Shown here: positions 29,169 through 38,428 of the stretch, piece by piece
Position numbering within the stretch: the stretch's first letter is position 1
Layout: every line of letters begins with the position of its first letter
Source of the DNA: Microcella alkaliphila
GTDB lineage: Bacteria; Actinomycetota; Actinomycetes; Actinomycetales; Microbacteriaceae
Reading direction: 5' to 3'
Length of the DNA stretch: 64,000 nucleotides
Assembly (NCBI RefSeq): GCF_002355395.1
Contig: NZ_AP017315.1
Location: 1,364,001-1,428,000 of the forward strand
The notes under the pieces: model-generated
Database searches by the model: none
What the model saw: the letters and a program-made list of their open reading frames with translations, nothing else
Told to the model about the DNA's origin: nothing
Translations under genes and position numbers: made by a program

Positions 29169-30448
29169 CCGACTCCCGCCCCGACAGCGCCGGCGCCGAC
29201 GCGAACGACGACGCCTGGGATGCGATCTTCCGCACCCAGCCGAGCGACGAACCCGAGGCGGCCGCTCCGCCCCCCACCGCCGCCGCGCCGCAGAGCCGGC
29301 GCGAGGCCCGGGCCGTGGGCGGGCGCCTGAGCCGGTCGCGTGGCGACGCCGGTGCTGGCGCGCCGCCGAAGAAGCGGCGGCGAAAGTGGCCGTGGGTGCT
29401 GCTCGCCGTATTCCTGCTGCTGCTCGGCGGCGCAGGTGCCGCCGCATACTGGGCCTGGTCGAACTACGAGCCGCAGATCCGCAGCCTGCTCGGCATCGAA
29501 CTGCCCAACGACTACGAGGGGGCCGGCAACGGCACCGAGGTGCTCTTCGCGATCAAGCCGGGGGACATCGGCTCGGACGTCGCCACGAACCTGGTCGACG
29601 CCGGCGTCACCATGACCTTCGACGCGTTCTACGACCTGCTGCTCGCCGATCCGAGCATCCAGTTCCAGCCGGGCACCTACGAACTGCAGGAGCAGATGTC
29701 GGCCCAGGCCGCCCTCGATATCCTGCGCGACCCCGAGAACATCATCACGATCCGCGCGCTCGTGCGGGAGGGCCTGCGCGCCGGCGAGGTGTTCGCCGCG
29801 CTGTCTGACGCGACCGGTGTGCCCATCGAGGATTACGAGACGGTCGCCGACGACCTCGCGGCACTCGGCATCCCCGACGAGGCCCCGAACATCGAGGGCT
29901 ACCTGTTCCCGGCGACCTACACGTTCGAGCCGGGCGGCACCGCGTTCGACCACATCCAGCGCATGGTGAACGAGACCTTCTCTCGCCTGGATGCTCGGGG
30001 CGTCGCTGCAGAGGACCGTCACGAGGTGCTCACCATCGCCTCGCTGATTCAGCGCGAAGCGCGGCTCGACGAGGACTTCTTCCGCGTCTCGCGCGTCATT
30101 CAGAACCGCCTCGAGATCGACATGATGCTGCAGTTCGACTCGGCGACCCAGTACGGCGCGGGCGACACCGGCTCGGTGTGGTCGAGCGCGGACGCGCTCG
30201 AAGCGGACAACCCGTACAACACCTACGCCATCGTGGGACTGCCCATTGGGCCGATTGCCGCCCCCGGCGATCTCGCCATCGACGCGGCCCTGAACCCCGC
30301 CGAGGGCGACTGGATCTACTTCGTCACGGTGAACCTCGCGACGGGCGAGACGCAGTTCTCGGTCACGCTCGCCGAGCACGAGCAGGGCGTCGAACGCCTG
30401 CGCGCGTGGTGTCGCGAGAGCGACGAGAACGCGCAGTTCTGTGCCTGA
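29165..30448 (+). CDS. mltG: Endolytic murein transglycosylase MltG
   Basis: The protein has 427 residues. A long disordered cytoplasmic N-terminus (~1-75, Asp/Ala/Pro/Arg-rich) precedes one membrane helix (~80-100, VLLAVFLLLLGGAGAAAYW). The extracytoplasmic part has a LysM-like region and the YceG/MltG core, with NIEGYLFPATYTFEPGG (~245), the catalytic Glu in ASLIQREARLDED (~295) and YNTYAIVGLPIGPIAAPG (~355). It cleaves nascent glycan strands and is thought to terminate them. It overlaps aroE by 8 bases. Confidence 0.95.
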   Translation: MTDSRPDSAGADANDDAWDAIFRTQPSDEPEAAAPPPTAAAPQSRREARAVGGRLSRSRGDAGAGAPPKKRRRKWPWVLLAVFLLLLGGAGAAAYWAWSNYEPQIRSLLGIELPNDYEGAGNGTEVLFAIKPGDIGSDVATNLVDAGVTMTFDAFYDLLLADPSIQFQPGTYELQEQMSAQAALDILRDPENIITIRALVREGLRAGEVFAALSDATGVPIEDYETVADDLAALGIPDEAPNIEGYLFPATYTFEPGGTAFDHIQRMVNETFSRLDARGVAAEDRHEVLTIASLIQREARLDEDFFRVSRVIQNRLEIDMMLQFDSATQYGAGDTGSVWSSADALEADNPYNTYAIVGLPIGPIAAPGDLAIDAALNPAEGDWIYFVTVNLATGETQFSVTLAEHEQGVERLRAWCRESDENAQFCA

Positions 30449-31280
30449 TCGCCGGCTCGCCGTGATCGGTTCGCCGATCGCGCACTCGCTGTCTCCTGCC
30501 CTGCACCGCGCGGCCTACCGCGCACTCGGCCTCGACTGGGGCTACGACCGCCACGAGGTGCGCGCCGGAGGCCTTACCGCGTTCGTCGACGGCCTCGACC
30601 GTCAGTGGCGCGGGCTGTCGGTCACGATGCCCCTCAAGGAGGAGACGGCCGAACTTGCCGACGGCGCCGATCGCACCGTCGAGTTGACGGGCGCCGCCAA
30701 CACGCTGCTGCTCGACGGCGGTCGCCGTATCGCCCGCAACACCGACGTCGCAGGCGTCGAGCGTGCTCTCGCCGATGCGGGCGCGACCGACGTCGAACAC
30801 GCCGTGGTCGTTGGGGCGGGCGCGACGGCGCGCAGCGTGCTCGTGGCGCTCGACCACCTGGGTCTCCGCGGCGTCACCACGCTCGTCCGCGACCCCTCCC
30901 GGGCGGTAACGTTCGCCCGACTCGCCGAGGAGCTCGGTCTCGAACTCGACCTCGTCGACGTCGCCGAGCTTCGCCACCTGGTCGACGGCACAGACGTCGT
31001 CGCCTGGACTCTTCCGAACGGCGTTCCCCTGCCCACCCCGCTGACCCTGACGGATGCGCCGAACGCGGTCGCGCTGGACGTCACCTACTCGCCGTGGCCG
31101 GGCCCGCTTGCCGAACCGTGGCTGGCCGCAGGCGGTCGCGTGGCGTCCGGCCGTGACATGTTGCTGCACCAGGCCGTCCGCCAGGTGCGCTTCTTCGTCA
31201 GCGGCCAGACGGAGTCGCCGCTGCCGGACGAGGAACTGGTCGAGGCGGCGATGCGCGCCGCGCTGCCGGAGGCGTCCTGA
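30441..31280 (+). CDS. aroE: Shikimate dehydrogenase
   Basis: This enzyme reduces 3-dehydroshikimate to shikimate with NADPH. The protein has 279 residues. The substrate site is VIGSPIAHSLSPALHR (~7) and SVTMPLKEETA with the catalytic Lys (~65); NTDVAG (~98) and the dinucleotide site VVGAGATARSVL (~120) follow. GTG start inside the end of mltG. First of five linked shikimate-pathway genes, aroE-C-K-B-Q. Confidence 0.94.
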   Translation: MPDRRLAVIGSPIAHSLSPALHRAAYRALGLDWGYDRHEVRAGGLTAFVDGLDRQWRGLSVTMPLKEETAELADGADRTVELTGAANTLLLDGGRRIARNTDVAGVERALADAGATDVEHAVVVGAGATARSVLVALDHLGLRGVTTLVRDPSRAVTFARLAEELGLELDLVDVAELRHLVDGTDVVAWTLPNGVPLPTPLTLTDAPNAVALDVTYSPWPGPLAEPWLAAGGRVASGRDMLLHQAVRQVRFFVSGQTESPLPDEELVEAAMRAALPEAS

Positions 31281-31332
31281 CGGGCCGCACCCCGTGCATC
31301 CCGCGCTCGAATAGCCGTGGGAGGATGGAACA

Positions 31333-32535
31333 ATGCTGCGCTGGTTGACCGCTGGAGAATCGCACGGGCCCGAACTCGTGGCCATTCTGGAAGGCCTCCC
31401 CGCCGGGGTGCCCGTCACGCGTGAGGCCATTCAGGCCGACCTTGCGCGCCGCAAGCTCGGCTATGGGCGCGGCGCGCGCATGAAGTTCGAGGCCGACCAG
31501 CTCGACATCTCGGGCGGCATTCGCCACGGCGTCACCATGGGCAGCCCCGTCGCGCTGCGCATCGGCAACACCGAGTGGCCCAAGTGGACCACCGTGATGA
31601 GCCCCGACCCGGTCGACCCCGCCGAGCTGACGGGCGGCCGCGCCGCCCCGCTCACGCGCCCCCGCCCCGGCCACGCCGACCTCGTCGGCATGCAGAAGTA
31701 CGGCTTCGACGAGTCGCGCCCCGTGCTCGAGCGCGCGAGCGCCCGTGAGACCGCCGCGCGCGTCGCCCTCGGCGCCGTCGCCCGCGCCTTCCTCGCTGAG
31801 CTCGGTATCCGCCTTGTCAGCCACACCCTCTCGATCGGCCCCGTGCGGGTGCCCGACGACGCCCCGCTGCCGCGTCCCGGCGATGTTGATCGCCTCGACG
31901 CCGACCCGCTGCGCTGCCTGCACGCTGAGACATCCGCGGCGATGGTGGCCGAGGTCGACGCGGCCCACAAAGACGGCGACACGCTCGGCGGCGTCGTCGA
32001 AGTGCTCGCCTACGGCGTGCCCCCGGGCCTCGGCTCGTACACCCACTGGGACCGTCGCCTCGACGCGAAGCTCGCGCACGCGCTCATGGGAATCCAGGCC
32101 ATCAAGGGCGTTGAGGTCGGAGACGGCTTCGAGACGACCCGTCGCCGCGGCTCGGCCGCACACGACGAGCTGGTGCCCGGCGACGGCCTCGTCGAACGCC
32201 TCACCGACCGCGCGGGAGGCACCGAGGGTGGCATGTCGACCGGCACGGTGTTGCGCGTGCGCGCCGGCATGAAGCCGATCGCGACGGTGCCGCACGCCCT
32301 GCGAACGATCGATACCGCGACCGGCGACGCCGCACCCGCCCACCACCAGCGCTCCGACGTCTGCGCTGTCCCCGCCGCTGGGGTGGTCGCCGAAGCCATG
32401 GTGGCGCTTGTCGTCGCCGACGCGGTGCTCGACAAGTTCGGCGGCGACTCCGTCGCCGAAACACGGCGCAACCTCGAGGCGTACCGCGCCGCTATCCCGG
32501 CCACGCTCGCGACAGCCGTCATCACCGGTGACTGA
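31333..32535 (+). CDS. aroC: Chorismate synthase
   Basis: The last step of the shikimate pathway: an FMN-dependent 1,4-elimination of phosphate from EPSP. The protein has 400 residues. Family signatures are [14 protein letters not shown] (~5), [17 protein letters not shown] (~105), [15 protein letters not shown] (~135) and [20 protein letters not shown] (~335). A GGAGG SD precedes the ATG. aroK overlaps its end. Confidence 0.97.
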   Translation: MLRWLTAGESHGPELVAILEGLPAGVPVTREAIQADLARRKLGYGRGARMKFEADQLDISGGIRHGVTMGSPVALRIGNTEWPKWTTVMSPDPVDPAELTGGRAAPLTRPRPGHADLVGMQKYGFDESRPVLERASARETAARVALGAVARAFLAELGIRLVSHTLSIGPVRVPDDAPLPRPGDVDRLDADPLRCLHAETSAAMVAEVDAAHKDGDTLGGVVEVLAYGVPPGLGSYTHWDRRLDAKLAHALMGIQAIKGVEVGDGFETTRRRGSAAHDELVPGDGLVERLTDRAGGTEGGMSTGTVLRVRAGMKPIATVPHALRTIDTATGDAAPAHHQRSDVCAVPAAGVVAEAMVALVVADAVLDKFGGDSVAETRRNLEAYRAAIPATLATAVITGD

Positions 32536-33067
32536 CCGCGTGCATCCCGCCGTCGTGTTGATCGGCCCGCCGGCGGCCGGCAAGACGAGAATCGGTAAGC
32601 GCATCGCGCGCTCTCTCGAGACGGAGTTCGTGGACACCGACCGGATGATCGTGGATCGTCACGGCCCGATCCCCGAGATTTTCGAGCACGAGGGTGAGCC
32701 GACGTTCCGCGCCTACGAGCGTGATGCGGTCGCCGACGCGCTCACCCTCGACGGCGCGGTCGTCGCGCTCGGCGGGGGAGCGGTCATGACCCCAGAGACG
32801 GCAGACCGCCTCGCCGGCCTCCCCATCGCGCTGCTCACGATCACCGAGGAGGCCGCTGAGGCGCGCCTCACCCGGTCGGGCTCGTCGCGCCCCCTCGTCG
32901 CGGGCGGCGTTGCGCAGTGGGCGGCCCTCGTCGAGCGCCGCATGCCGACCTATCGGATGCTCGCGCGGGCCACCTGGGACACCTCCCGTCGCCCCGCCGA
33001 CACCATCGCCATCGAGATTGCCGACTGGGTGCGCCTGGGTGCGCCCGAGGGGAAGGAAGCGTCATGA
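32528..33067 (+). CDS. aroK: Shikimate kinase
   Basis: The protein has 179 residues with the GTG at 32528, which overlaps the aroC stop by 8 bases; a second GTG at 32540 is an alternative start. P-loop [17 protein letters not shown] (~10), shikimate-binding [12 protein letters not shown] (~35) and GGGAVM (~80) are present. ATP-dependent phosphorylation of shikimate. The stop overlaps aroB by 4 bases. Confidence 0.94.
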   Translation: MTDRVHPAVVLIGPPAAGKTRIGKRIARSLETEFVDTDRMIVDRHGPIPEIFEHEGEPTFRAYERDAVADALTLDGAVVALGGGAVMTPETADRLAGLPIALLTITEEAAEARLTRSGSSRPLVAGGVAQWAALVERRMPTYRMLARATWDTSRRPADTIAIEIADWVRLGAPEGKEAS

Positions 33068-34140
33068 CGGACGCCACGATCATCTCCGTTGCCTCGGGCG
33101 GGGGCTACGACGTCCACGTCGGCCGCGGCCTCGTCGATTCTCTCGGCTCCGTGCTGCCGCCGAACGCCGCCAAAGTGCTCGTGATCCACGCGCCCGCGAT
33201 GGCGCCCGCCGCCGAACGCCTGCGCGAGCAACTGGCGGGCCGCACTGAGGTGCTGCTCGCCGAGGTGCCCGACGCCGAAGGGGCCAAGCGGGTGGAGGTC
33301 GCGGCCTTCTGCTGGCAGATTCTCGGCCAAACCGACTTCACGCGCACCGACGCGATCGTGGGGCTCGGTGGGGGAGCGACCACAGACCTCGCCGGCTTCG
33401 TCGCCGCCACCTGGCTGCGTGGCGTGCCGTGGGTCGCCGTTCCGACGACCGTGCTCGGAGCCGTTGATGCGGCCGTCGGCGGCAAGACCGGCATCAACAC
33501 CGCCGAGGGCAAGAACCTCGTCGGCGCCTTCTGGGCGCCGCGCGCGGTCGTCGCCGACCTCGACCTTGTCGCGACGCTCCCGAAGAACGACATCCTTGCC
33601 GGGTTTGCCGAGATCGTGAAGGCCGGCTTCATCGCCGATGAGCGCATCCTCGAGCTCATCGAGGCTGACGTGGAGACGGCGACCGACCCGAGCAGCGCGG
33701 TCTTCCGTGAACTCATCGAACGCGCCATTCGCGTGAAGGCCGAGGTTGTCAGCGACGACTTCACCGAACAGGGCCGTCGCGAGATTCTGAACTACGGCCA
33801 CACCCTCGGACACGCCATCGAGCACGCCGAGCGCTACCGGTGGCGACACGGTTCGGCGGTCGCCATCGGCATGATCTTCGCCGCCGAGCTGTCGAGGCTC
33901 GCCACGGGTCTTCCCGACGCCGTCGTCGACCGCCACCGCGCGATCCTCGAGTCGCTCACCCTGCCAACCTCGTATCCGATTGGACGCTGGAAGACGTTGC
34001 TGGCGACCATGCAGCGCGACAAGAAGACGCGTGCGGGCATGCTGCGCTTCATCGTGCTCGATGACGTCGGCCGCCCCCGGGTTCTCAACGGGACCGACGA
34101 GTCGCTGCTGTTCAGCGCGTACCAAGAGGTCGGCTCTTGA
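33064..34140 (+). CDS. aroB: 3-Dehydroquinate synthase
   Basis: NAD- and metal-dependent cyclisation of DAHP to 3-dehydroquinate. The protein has 358 residues with ATG 33064 ([20 protein letters not shown]), placed in a 4-base overlap with aroK. Conserved elements are IVGLGGGATTDLAGFVAATW (~100), PTTVLGAVDAAVGGKTGIN (~135), KNLVGAFW, and metal ligands in the Glu of GFAEIVKAGF (~185), NYGHTLGHAIEHA (~250) and RHGSAVAIGM. Confidence 0.96.
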   Translation: MTDATIISVASGGGYDVHVGRGLVDSLGSVLPPNAAKVLVIHAPAMAPAAERLREQLAGRTEVLLAEVPDAEGAKRVEVAAFCWQILGQTDFTRTDAIVGLGGGATTDLAGFVAATWLRGVPWVAVPTTVLGAVDAAVGGKTGINTAEGKNLVGAFWAPRAVVADLDLVATLPKNDILAGFAEIVKAGFIADERILELIEADVETATDPSSAVFRELIERAIRVKAEVVSDDFTEQGRREILNYGHTLGHAIEHAERYRWRHGSAVAIGMIFAAELSRLATGLPDAVVDRHRAILESLTLPTSYPIGRWKTLLATMQRDKKTRAGMLRFIVLDDVGRPRVLNGTDESLLFSAYQEVGS

Positions 34141-34160
34141 GCCGCCAGTAGGGTGAACGC

Positions 34161-34604
34161 ATGGCAGACACCGACCGCGTGCTGGTGCTGAACGGCCCGA
34201 ACCTCGATCGGCTCGGCACCCGGCAGCCCGAAATCTACGGCACGATGAGCCTCGCTGACATCGAGCGGATGCTCGCCGAGCACCATCCGGACGTCGCCCT
34301 CGACGTGCGCCAGACGAACGACGAGGCGACCCTGATCGGCTGGATGCACGAGGCCGTTGACGAGCGCCTGCCCGTCATCCTGAACCCCGCCGCCTTCACG
34401 CACTACTCGTACGCCCTGCGGGATGCCGCCGCTCTCGTGACGGAGGCGGGCCTTCCGCTGATCGAGGTGCACCTGTCGAACCCCCACGCGCGCGAGACGT
34501 TCCGACACACGAGTGTGATCAGCGGCGTCGCGACCGGTGTCATCGCCGGCTTCGGTCAGCACTCCTACCTGCTCGCCCTCGACCAGGTGCGGCGCCAAGG
34601 TTAG
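34161..34604 (+). CDS. aroQ: Type II 3-dehydroquinate dehydratase
   Basis: This 147-residue dodecameric dehydratase of 3-dehydroquinate shows VLNGPNLDRLGTRQPEIYG (~10-28, with catalytic Arg and Tyr), LNPAAFTHYSYALRDA (~75) and EVHLSNPHARETFRHTSV (~100). It lies 20 bases after aroB. A TAGACT box for efp lies just after its stop. Confidence 0.96.
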   Translation: MADTDRVLVLNGPNLDRLGTRQPEIYGTMSLADIERMLAEHHPDVALDVRQTNDEATLIGWMHEAVDERLPVILNPAAFTHYSYALRDAAALVTEAGLPLIEVHLSNPHARETFRHTSVISGVATGVIAGFGQHSYLLALDQVRRQG

Positions 34605-34611
34605 CGTCGAC

Positions 34612-34642
34612 TAGACTTCCCCGGCGGTGCGCGGCGCACCGC
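34612..34642 (+). promoter_or_regulatory. efp promoter and 5' hairpin
   Basis: TAGACT (34612-34617) is a good -10; the predicted 5' end coincides with a perfect 7-bp hairpin GCGGTGC (34624-34630) / GCACCGC (34636-34642). A ~60-nt leader to ATG 34683 follows. The hairpin may stabilise the mRNA; alternatively it serves as a weak terminator for the aro genes. Confidence 0.45.
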
Positions 34643-34682
34643 ACACGACTTTGTGTACCAAACGAACGGATACGAACACGCC

Positions 34683-35246
34683 ATGGCCACCACGAACGAC
34701 ATCAAGAACGGTAGCGTCCTCTCGCTCGACGGCCAGCTCTGGAGCGTCATCGAGTTCCAGCACGTGAAGCCAGGCAAGGGCGGCGCGTTCGTACGCACCA
34801 AGCTGAAGAACGTCACGAGTGGCAAGGTCGTCGACAAGACGTTCAACGCGGGCACCAAGATCGACTTCGCCGTCGTTGACCGCCGCGACTACCAGTACCT
34901 CTACCAGGACGGCGACGGCTTCGTCTTCATGGACCTCACCGACTACGACCAGATCACGGTCCCGTCGGAGACCGTCGGCGACGCGAAGAACTTCATGCTT
35001 GAGAACCAGAACGTGACGATCGCCATGCACGAGGGCGTCGCGCTCTACCTCGACCTGCCCGCGTCGGTGGTGCTCGAGGTCACGTACACCGAGCCGGGCC
35101 TGCAGGGCGACCGCTCGACCGGCGGCACGAAGCCCGCCACGCTCGAGACCGGCTACGAGATCCAGGTTCCGCTGTTCCTCGATGCGAACACGAAGGTCAA
35201 GGTCGACACCCGCACGGGCGACTACCTCGGCCGCGTCAACGACTAG
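34683..35246 (+). CDS. efp: Elongation factor P
   Basis: EF-P relieves ribosome stalling at polyproline. The protein has 187 residues with ATG 34683; an in-frame ATG 30 bases upstream (34653) would add ten unconserved residues. Three beta-barrel domains; the tip of domain I is [15 protein letters not shown] (~25-40), with the lysine that is modified in some bacteria and left unmodified in studied actinobacteria. nusB follows, the common efp-nusB pairing. Confidence 0.96.
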   Translation: MATTNDIKNGSVLSLDGQLWSVIEFQHVKPGKGGAFVRTKLKNVTSGKVVDKTFNAGTKIDFAVVDRRDYQYLYQDGDGFVFMDLTDYDQITVPSETVGDAKNFMLENQNVTIAMHEGVALYLDLPASVVLEVTYTEPGLQGDRSTGGTKPATLETGYEIQVPLFLDANTKVKVDTRTGDYLGRVND

Positions 35247-35285
35247 CGTCGTGACGCACCCGATCCGAGCCCCGCGGGGCCACGC

Positions 35286-35696
35286 GTGAGCGCCCGCACG
35301 AAGGCGCGCAAGCGCGCCCTCGACATGCTCTATATCGCCGACGTTCGCCAGGCGAGCCTGCGCGACATCCTGCGCGAGGAGGCCGAGCGCTCTGCCGCCC
35401 AGCCCCAGCGCTCGTCGAGCTGGCCGTACGCCGAGGAAATCGTGCGCGGCGTGATCGACAACGCCGACGGCATCGACCGTCTGATCGAACTGCACGCGAC
35501 GGGCTGGAGCCTCGCCCGCATGCCCGCCGTCGACCGCGCGATCCTCCGCGTCGCCGTCTGGGAGCTTCTGCACAACCCCGAGGTGCCCGACGCGGTCGCG
35601 ATCAGCGAGGCGATCGAGGCGGCGACGCTGCTGTCGACTGATGACTCGGCGGCCTTCGTGAACGGCGTTCTCGGGGCGATCGCCGACGGTCGCTAG
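35286..35696 (+). CDS. nusB: Transcription antitermination factor NusB
   Basis: An all-helical protein that binds boxA RNA with S10 in rRNA antitermination. The protein has 136 residues. Family residues are RKRALDMLYIADVRQ (~8-22), RMPAVDRAILRVAVWELL (~75-92) and AVAISEAIEAA (~100). GTG start 39 bases after efp. The last gene of the housekeeping run before the HAD gene, which starts 6 bases later. Confidence 0.95.
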   Translation: MSARTKARKRALDMLYIADVRQASLRDILREEAERSAAQPQRSSSWPYAEEIVRGVIDNADGIDRLIELHATGWSLARMPAVDRAILRVAVWELLHNPEVPDAVAISEAIEAATLLSTDDSAAFVNGVLGAIADGR

Positions 35697-35702
35697 GTCG
35701 GC

Positions 35703-36386
35703 GTGCGCGGCGTCCTGATCCTCGATTTCGATGGGACGCTGTGCCTGGGTGATGCCCCGGTGCGCGCCTACGCCGCCGAGGTCGCCGCGTTACTCGGGGG
35801 CGACCCGGCGCTGATCAACGAACCCCTCGACGCGTTTCTCGCTACGCGCGTGTCGACGATCGAGGGGGTGGTTGACGGATACCAGGCCGTGGCGCACCTC
35901 GCGCGACAGCATGGCCTGAACGACGCGGCGCTCAGCACGGCGTACACGCGCTCGAGGCGGGCACTCGACTCGGGTCACCTCGACATCTCGGCACCGGACG
36001 GGATCCACGAACTTCTCGGAGAGTGGTCGGACTATCGCCGGGTTCTCGTCACCAACGCGCCGGGGGCGGGCACCTCGGCCCTGCTGGAGACGCTCGGCAT
36101 CGCGTCCCTCATCGACGACGTGGTGGGGGACGCGCGCAAGCCCGGCGGACTCGAGCGCTTGCTCGCGCAGCCGGACCGCCTGGGCTGGAATTCCGGAGAG
36201 CCGCTGGTGTCGGTCGGGGACATCTGGGTGAATGACCTGGCGCCGGTGGCCGCGCGCGGAGGCCTCACCGGTCTCATTGAGCGGCACGCTCAACCGGAGG
36301 CCACCCCCAGCGTCCGTGCACCGCGCATCCAGGACGTGCTCGACGAGCTCCGCACGGTTCGCGACGGCGCGGCGACGACAGAGTGA
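35703..36386 (+). CDS. HAD-superfamily hydrolase
   Basis: The protein has 227 residues. Motif I ILDFDGTLCLGD (~5-16) supplies the nucleophile Asp, LVTNAPGAG (~117) is motif II, a lysine in GDARKPGGLE (~140) motif III, and VSVGDIWVNDLAPV (~175) motif IV, so it should be an active phosphatase with an inserted helical cap (~20-90). The substrate is unknown. It follows nusB by 6 bases. A 130-bp spacer with a new promoter separates it from phnD. Confidence 0.85.
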   Translation: MRGVLILDFDGTLCLGDAPVRAYAAEVAALLGGDPALINEPLDAFLATRVSTIEGVVDGYQAVAHLARQHGLNDAALSTAYTRSRRALDSGHLDISAPDGIHELLGEWSDYRRVLVTNAPGAGTSALLETLGIASLIDDVVGDARKPGGLERLLAQPDRLGWNSGEPLVSVGDIWVNDLAPVAARGGLTGLIERHAQPEATPSVRAPRIQDVLDELRTVRDGAATTE

Positions 36387-36516
36387 ACGTCACGTAAATT
36401 TCGCGTCCAGGAATACGGAACCTCTCCTCAGAACAACCGTCTCGACGTAAGGTCGAAGAAGTCCGCCGGGCACACGCGGCGGGTCCCCCCCTGACACCGC
36501 ACCAGAGGAGACCCCC
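36387..36516 (+). promoter_or_regulatory. Upstream region of the phnD operon
   Basis: This 130-bp spacer is the least GC-rich stretch nearby. TAAGGT at 36448-36453 is a possible -10, and CCGCCG/CGGCGG forms a hairpin near 36464-36483. A purine-rich SD (AGAGGAGA) precedes ATG 36517. No convincing repeated PHO-box was found, so phosphate control is not demonstrated. Confidence 0.35.
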
Positions 36517-37521
36517 ATGACTGCTTTTCCGCGCCGCTTCGGCGTCGTCGCAGCCGCATCCGTCCTCGCGCTCGGCCTTGCCGCCTGCGCGAGCGACGAG
36601 CAGGCCACCGAGGACCCGACGACCGACCCCGGCACCTCGACTGATGTCGAGATGCCCGAGGAGCTCGTGCTCGGCCTCGTGCCCTCGCAGGAGGTCGACC
36701 AGCTCGTCCTCGACGCCGAGGTGCTCGGCGAGCTGCTGAGTGAGGAGCTCGGAATTCCCGTGCGGGCAGAGGTGACCGAGAGCTACAACGCGCTCGTTGT
36801 CGCCATGCAGGCAGGCCAGGCCCAGATCGGCATGTTCGGCCCGATCGCTCTCGTCCAGGCCGCCGACCAGGCGGGCGCCGTGCCGGTGCTGCAGTCGGTG
36901 CGCTTTGGGTCGAGCACCTACGTGACGCAGTGGTTCACCAACGACCCTGACCGCTTCTGCTCCACCCCGGTTGTCGTTGACGAAGACGGTTACTCGTTCT
37001 GCAACGGCGTTGACGAGGCCACCTCGGGCCCGGTCGGGGAAGAGGCGCTCGCGAACATTACGCAAGACGAGGCCATCTCATTCGTCGATGAGGGTTCGGC
37101 CTCGGGGTACTACTACCCGGCGACCCAGCTGGAGAACGCCGGACTTGACCCGTTTGATCTCTCGGGTGCGTTCTTCGCGGGTGGTCACCCCAACTCGGTG
37201 CTCTCGGTCGCTCGCGGCGACGCGACGGTGGGTGTGAGCTTCAACGATGCGCGCACCAACGTCGTCGAGGAGCTGCCGACCGTGGGCGAAGATGTGGTCG
37301 TCTTTGCGTGGTCGACCAACATTCCGAACGACGGCGTCGCCGTCGCCGGTGACCTCAGCCCCGAGGTGCAGCAGATGATCACGGATGCGTTCCTCGCGAT
37401 CGCGGCGACCGACGAGGGTCTCGCCGCCCTCGACGCGGTCTACAGCATTGAGGATTTGGTGCCCGCCGACCTCGACGCCCTGGACGCCGCGCGTCAGGTC
37501 GAGGCAAACTTCGGCGAGTAG
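36517..37521 (+). CDS. phnD: Phosphonate/phosphite ABC transporter substrate-binding lipoprotein
   Basis: The protein has 334 residues. A signal peptide with lipobox LAAC (~25) anchors it outside the membrane. The PhnD-type fold shows LVLGLVPSQEVDQL (~48), YNALVVAMQAGQAQIGMFGP (~90, the anion-binding loop) and SFVDEGSASGYYYPATQL (~190). It captures phosphonate, phosphite or possibly phosphate esters; the ligand cannot be told apart here. The first gene of a phnD-C-E1-E2 operon with no C-P lyase or phosphite dehydrogenase gene in the window. Confidence 0.9.
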   Translation: MTAFPRRFGVVAAASVLALGLAACASDEQATEDPTTDPGTSTDVEMPEELVLGLVPSQEVDQLVLDAEVLGELLSEELGIPVRAEVTESYNALVVAMQAGQAQIGMFGPIALVQAADQAGAVPVLQSVRFGSSTYVTQWFTNDPDRFCSTPVVVDEDGYSFCNGVDEATSGPVGEEALANITQDEAISFVDEGSASGYYYPATQLENAGLDPFDLSGAFFAGGHPNSVLSVARGDATVGVSFNDARTNVVEELPTVGEDVVVFAWSTNIPNDGVAVAGDLSPEVQQMITDAFLAIAATDEGLAALDAVYSIEDLVPADLDALDAARQVEANFGE

Positions 37522-37600
37522 TACCGTCGCGAGGGCCGGGGCGGTCAGCTGCCCCGGCCCTCTGTCCGTCGTCCACCCCCAGCCCCCAAAGGCGAGAGTT

Positions 37601-38428
37601 GTGATCAGCTTCCGTGACGTCAGCGTCACCTATCCCAATGGCACCGTCGGCCTCGATGGTGTGACGCTCGAGATTCCTGCGGGTCAGTTCGTTGTCGTTG
37701 TCGGACTCTCGGGCGCCGGAAAGTCCACCCTGATCCGCACGATCAACGGCCTGGTGCCGGTCACCGGCGGCGAACTCGAGGTTGACGGCGTGCGCGTTGA
37801 CGGCGCCACTCCGCGCCGGCTGCGAGCGCTGCGCTCGCGCATCGGAATGATCTTCCAGTCGTTCAACCTGGTCGGCCGCGTGACCGTGCTGCGCAACGTC
37901 CTCGTCGGTCGCCTGCACGCGACGCCACTTGTGCCGTCCCTCGTCGGCTACGTTCGCGCATCCGATAGAGAGCAGGCGTTTGTCGCGTTGGAACGGGTGG
38001 GCATCGTCGACAAGGCATACGTTCGCGCCAATCAGCTCTCGGGGGGACAGCAGCAGCGCGTCGCCATTGCGCGGGCGCTCGCCCAAGATCCGGCCGTGAT
38101 TCTCGCCGACGAGCCGGTCGCCTCGCTCGACCCGCCCACGGCGAATATGGTCATGCGCGATCTCCAGCGCATCAATGCCGAATTGGGCATTACGACGATC
38201 GTCAACCTGCACTTCCTCGACCTCGCTCGCCGCTATGCCCACCGCATCATCGGCATGCGCGCCGGGCAGGTCGTCTTTGATGGCACGCCCGCCGAGGCCG
38301 ATGACGCCGTGTTCGAGCAGATCTACGGCCGGTCCTTGACGGCTGACGACGTGCTCACCGACGACCTCGAGGCCCTCGAGTCTGACGTGCCCGAGTCGAG
38401 CCACGGCACCTCGGGGGCGGGAGCGTGA
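37601..38428 (+). CDS. phnC: Phosphonate/phosphite ABC transporter ATP-binding protein
   Basis: The protein has 275 residues with the GTG at 37601 (VISFRDVSVTYPNGTVGLDG); the frame extends upstream into phnD but that part is not family-like. Walker A VGLSGAGKSTLIRTI (~35), signature QLSGGQQQRVAIARAL (~147), Walker B AVILADEPVASLD and the switch His in TIVNLHFLDLAR. PhnC-type features include GRLHATPLVPSL. Overlaps phnE by 4 bases. Confidence 0.93.
   Translation: MISFRDVSVTYPNGTVGLDGVTLEIPAGQFVVVVGLSGAGKSTLIRTINGLVPVTGGELEVDGVRVDGATPRRLRALRSRIGMIFQSFNLVGRVTVLRNVLVGRLHATPLVPSLVGYVRASDREQAFVALERVGIVDKAYVRANQLSGGQQQRVAIARALAQDPAVILADEPVASLDPPTANMVMRDLQRINAELGITTIVNLHFLDLARRYAHRIIGMRAGQVVFDGTPAEADDAVFEQIYGRSLTADDVLTDDLEALESDVPESSHGTSGAGA

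Noticed and set aside
36383..36450. PHO-box upstream of phnD
   Set aside because: Only a single GTTCAC-like half (minus strand, at the HAD stop codon) was found; PhoP boxes need direct repeats at ~11-bp spacing.
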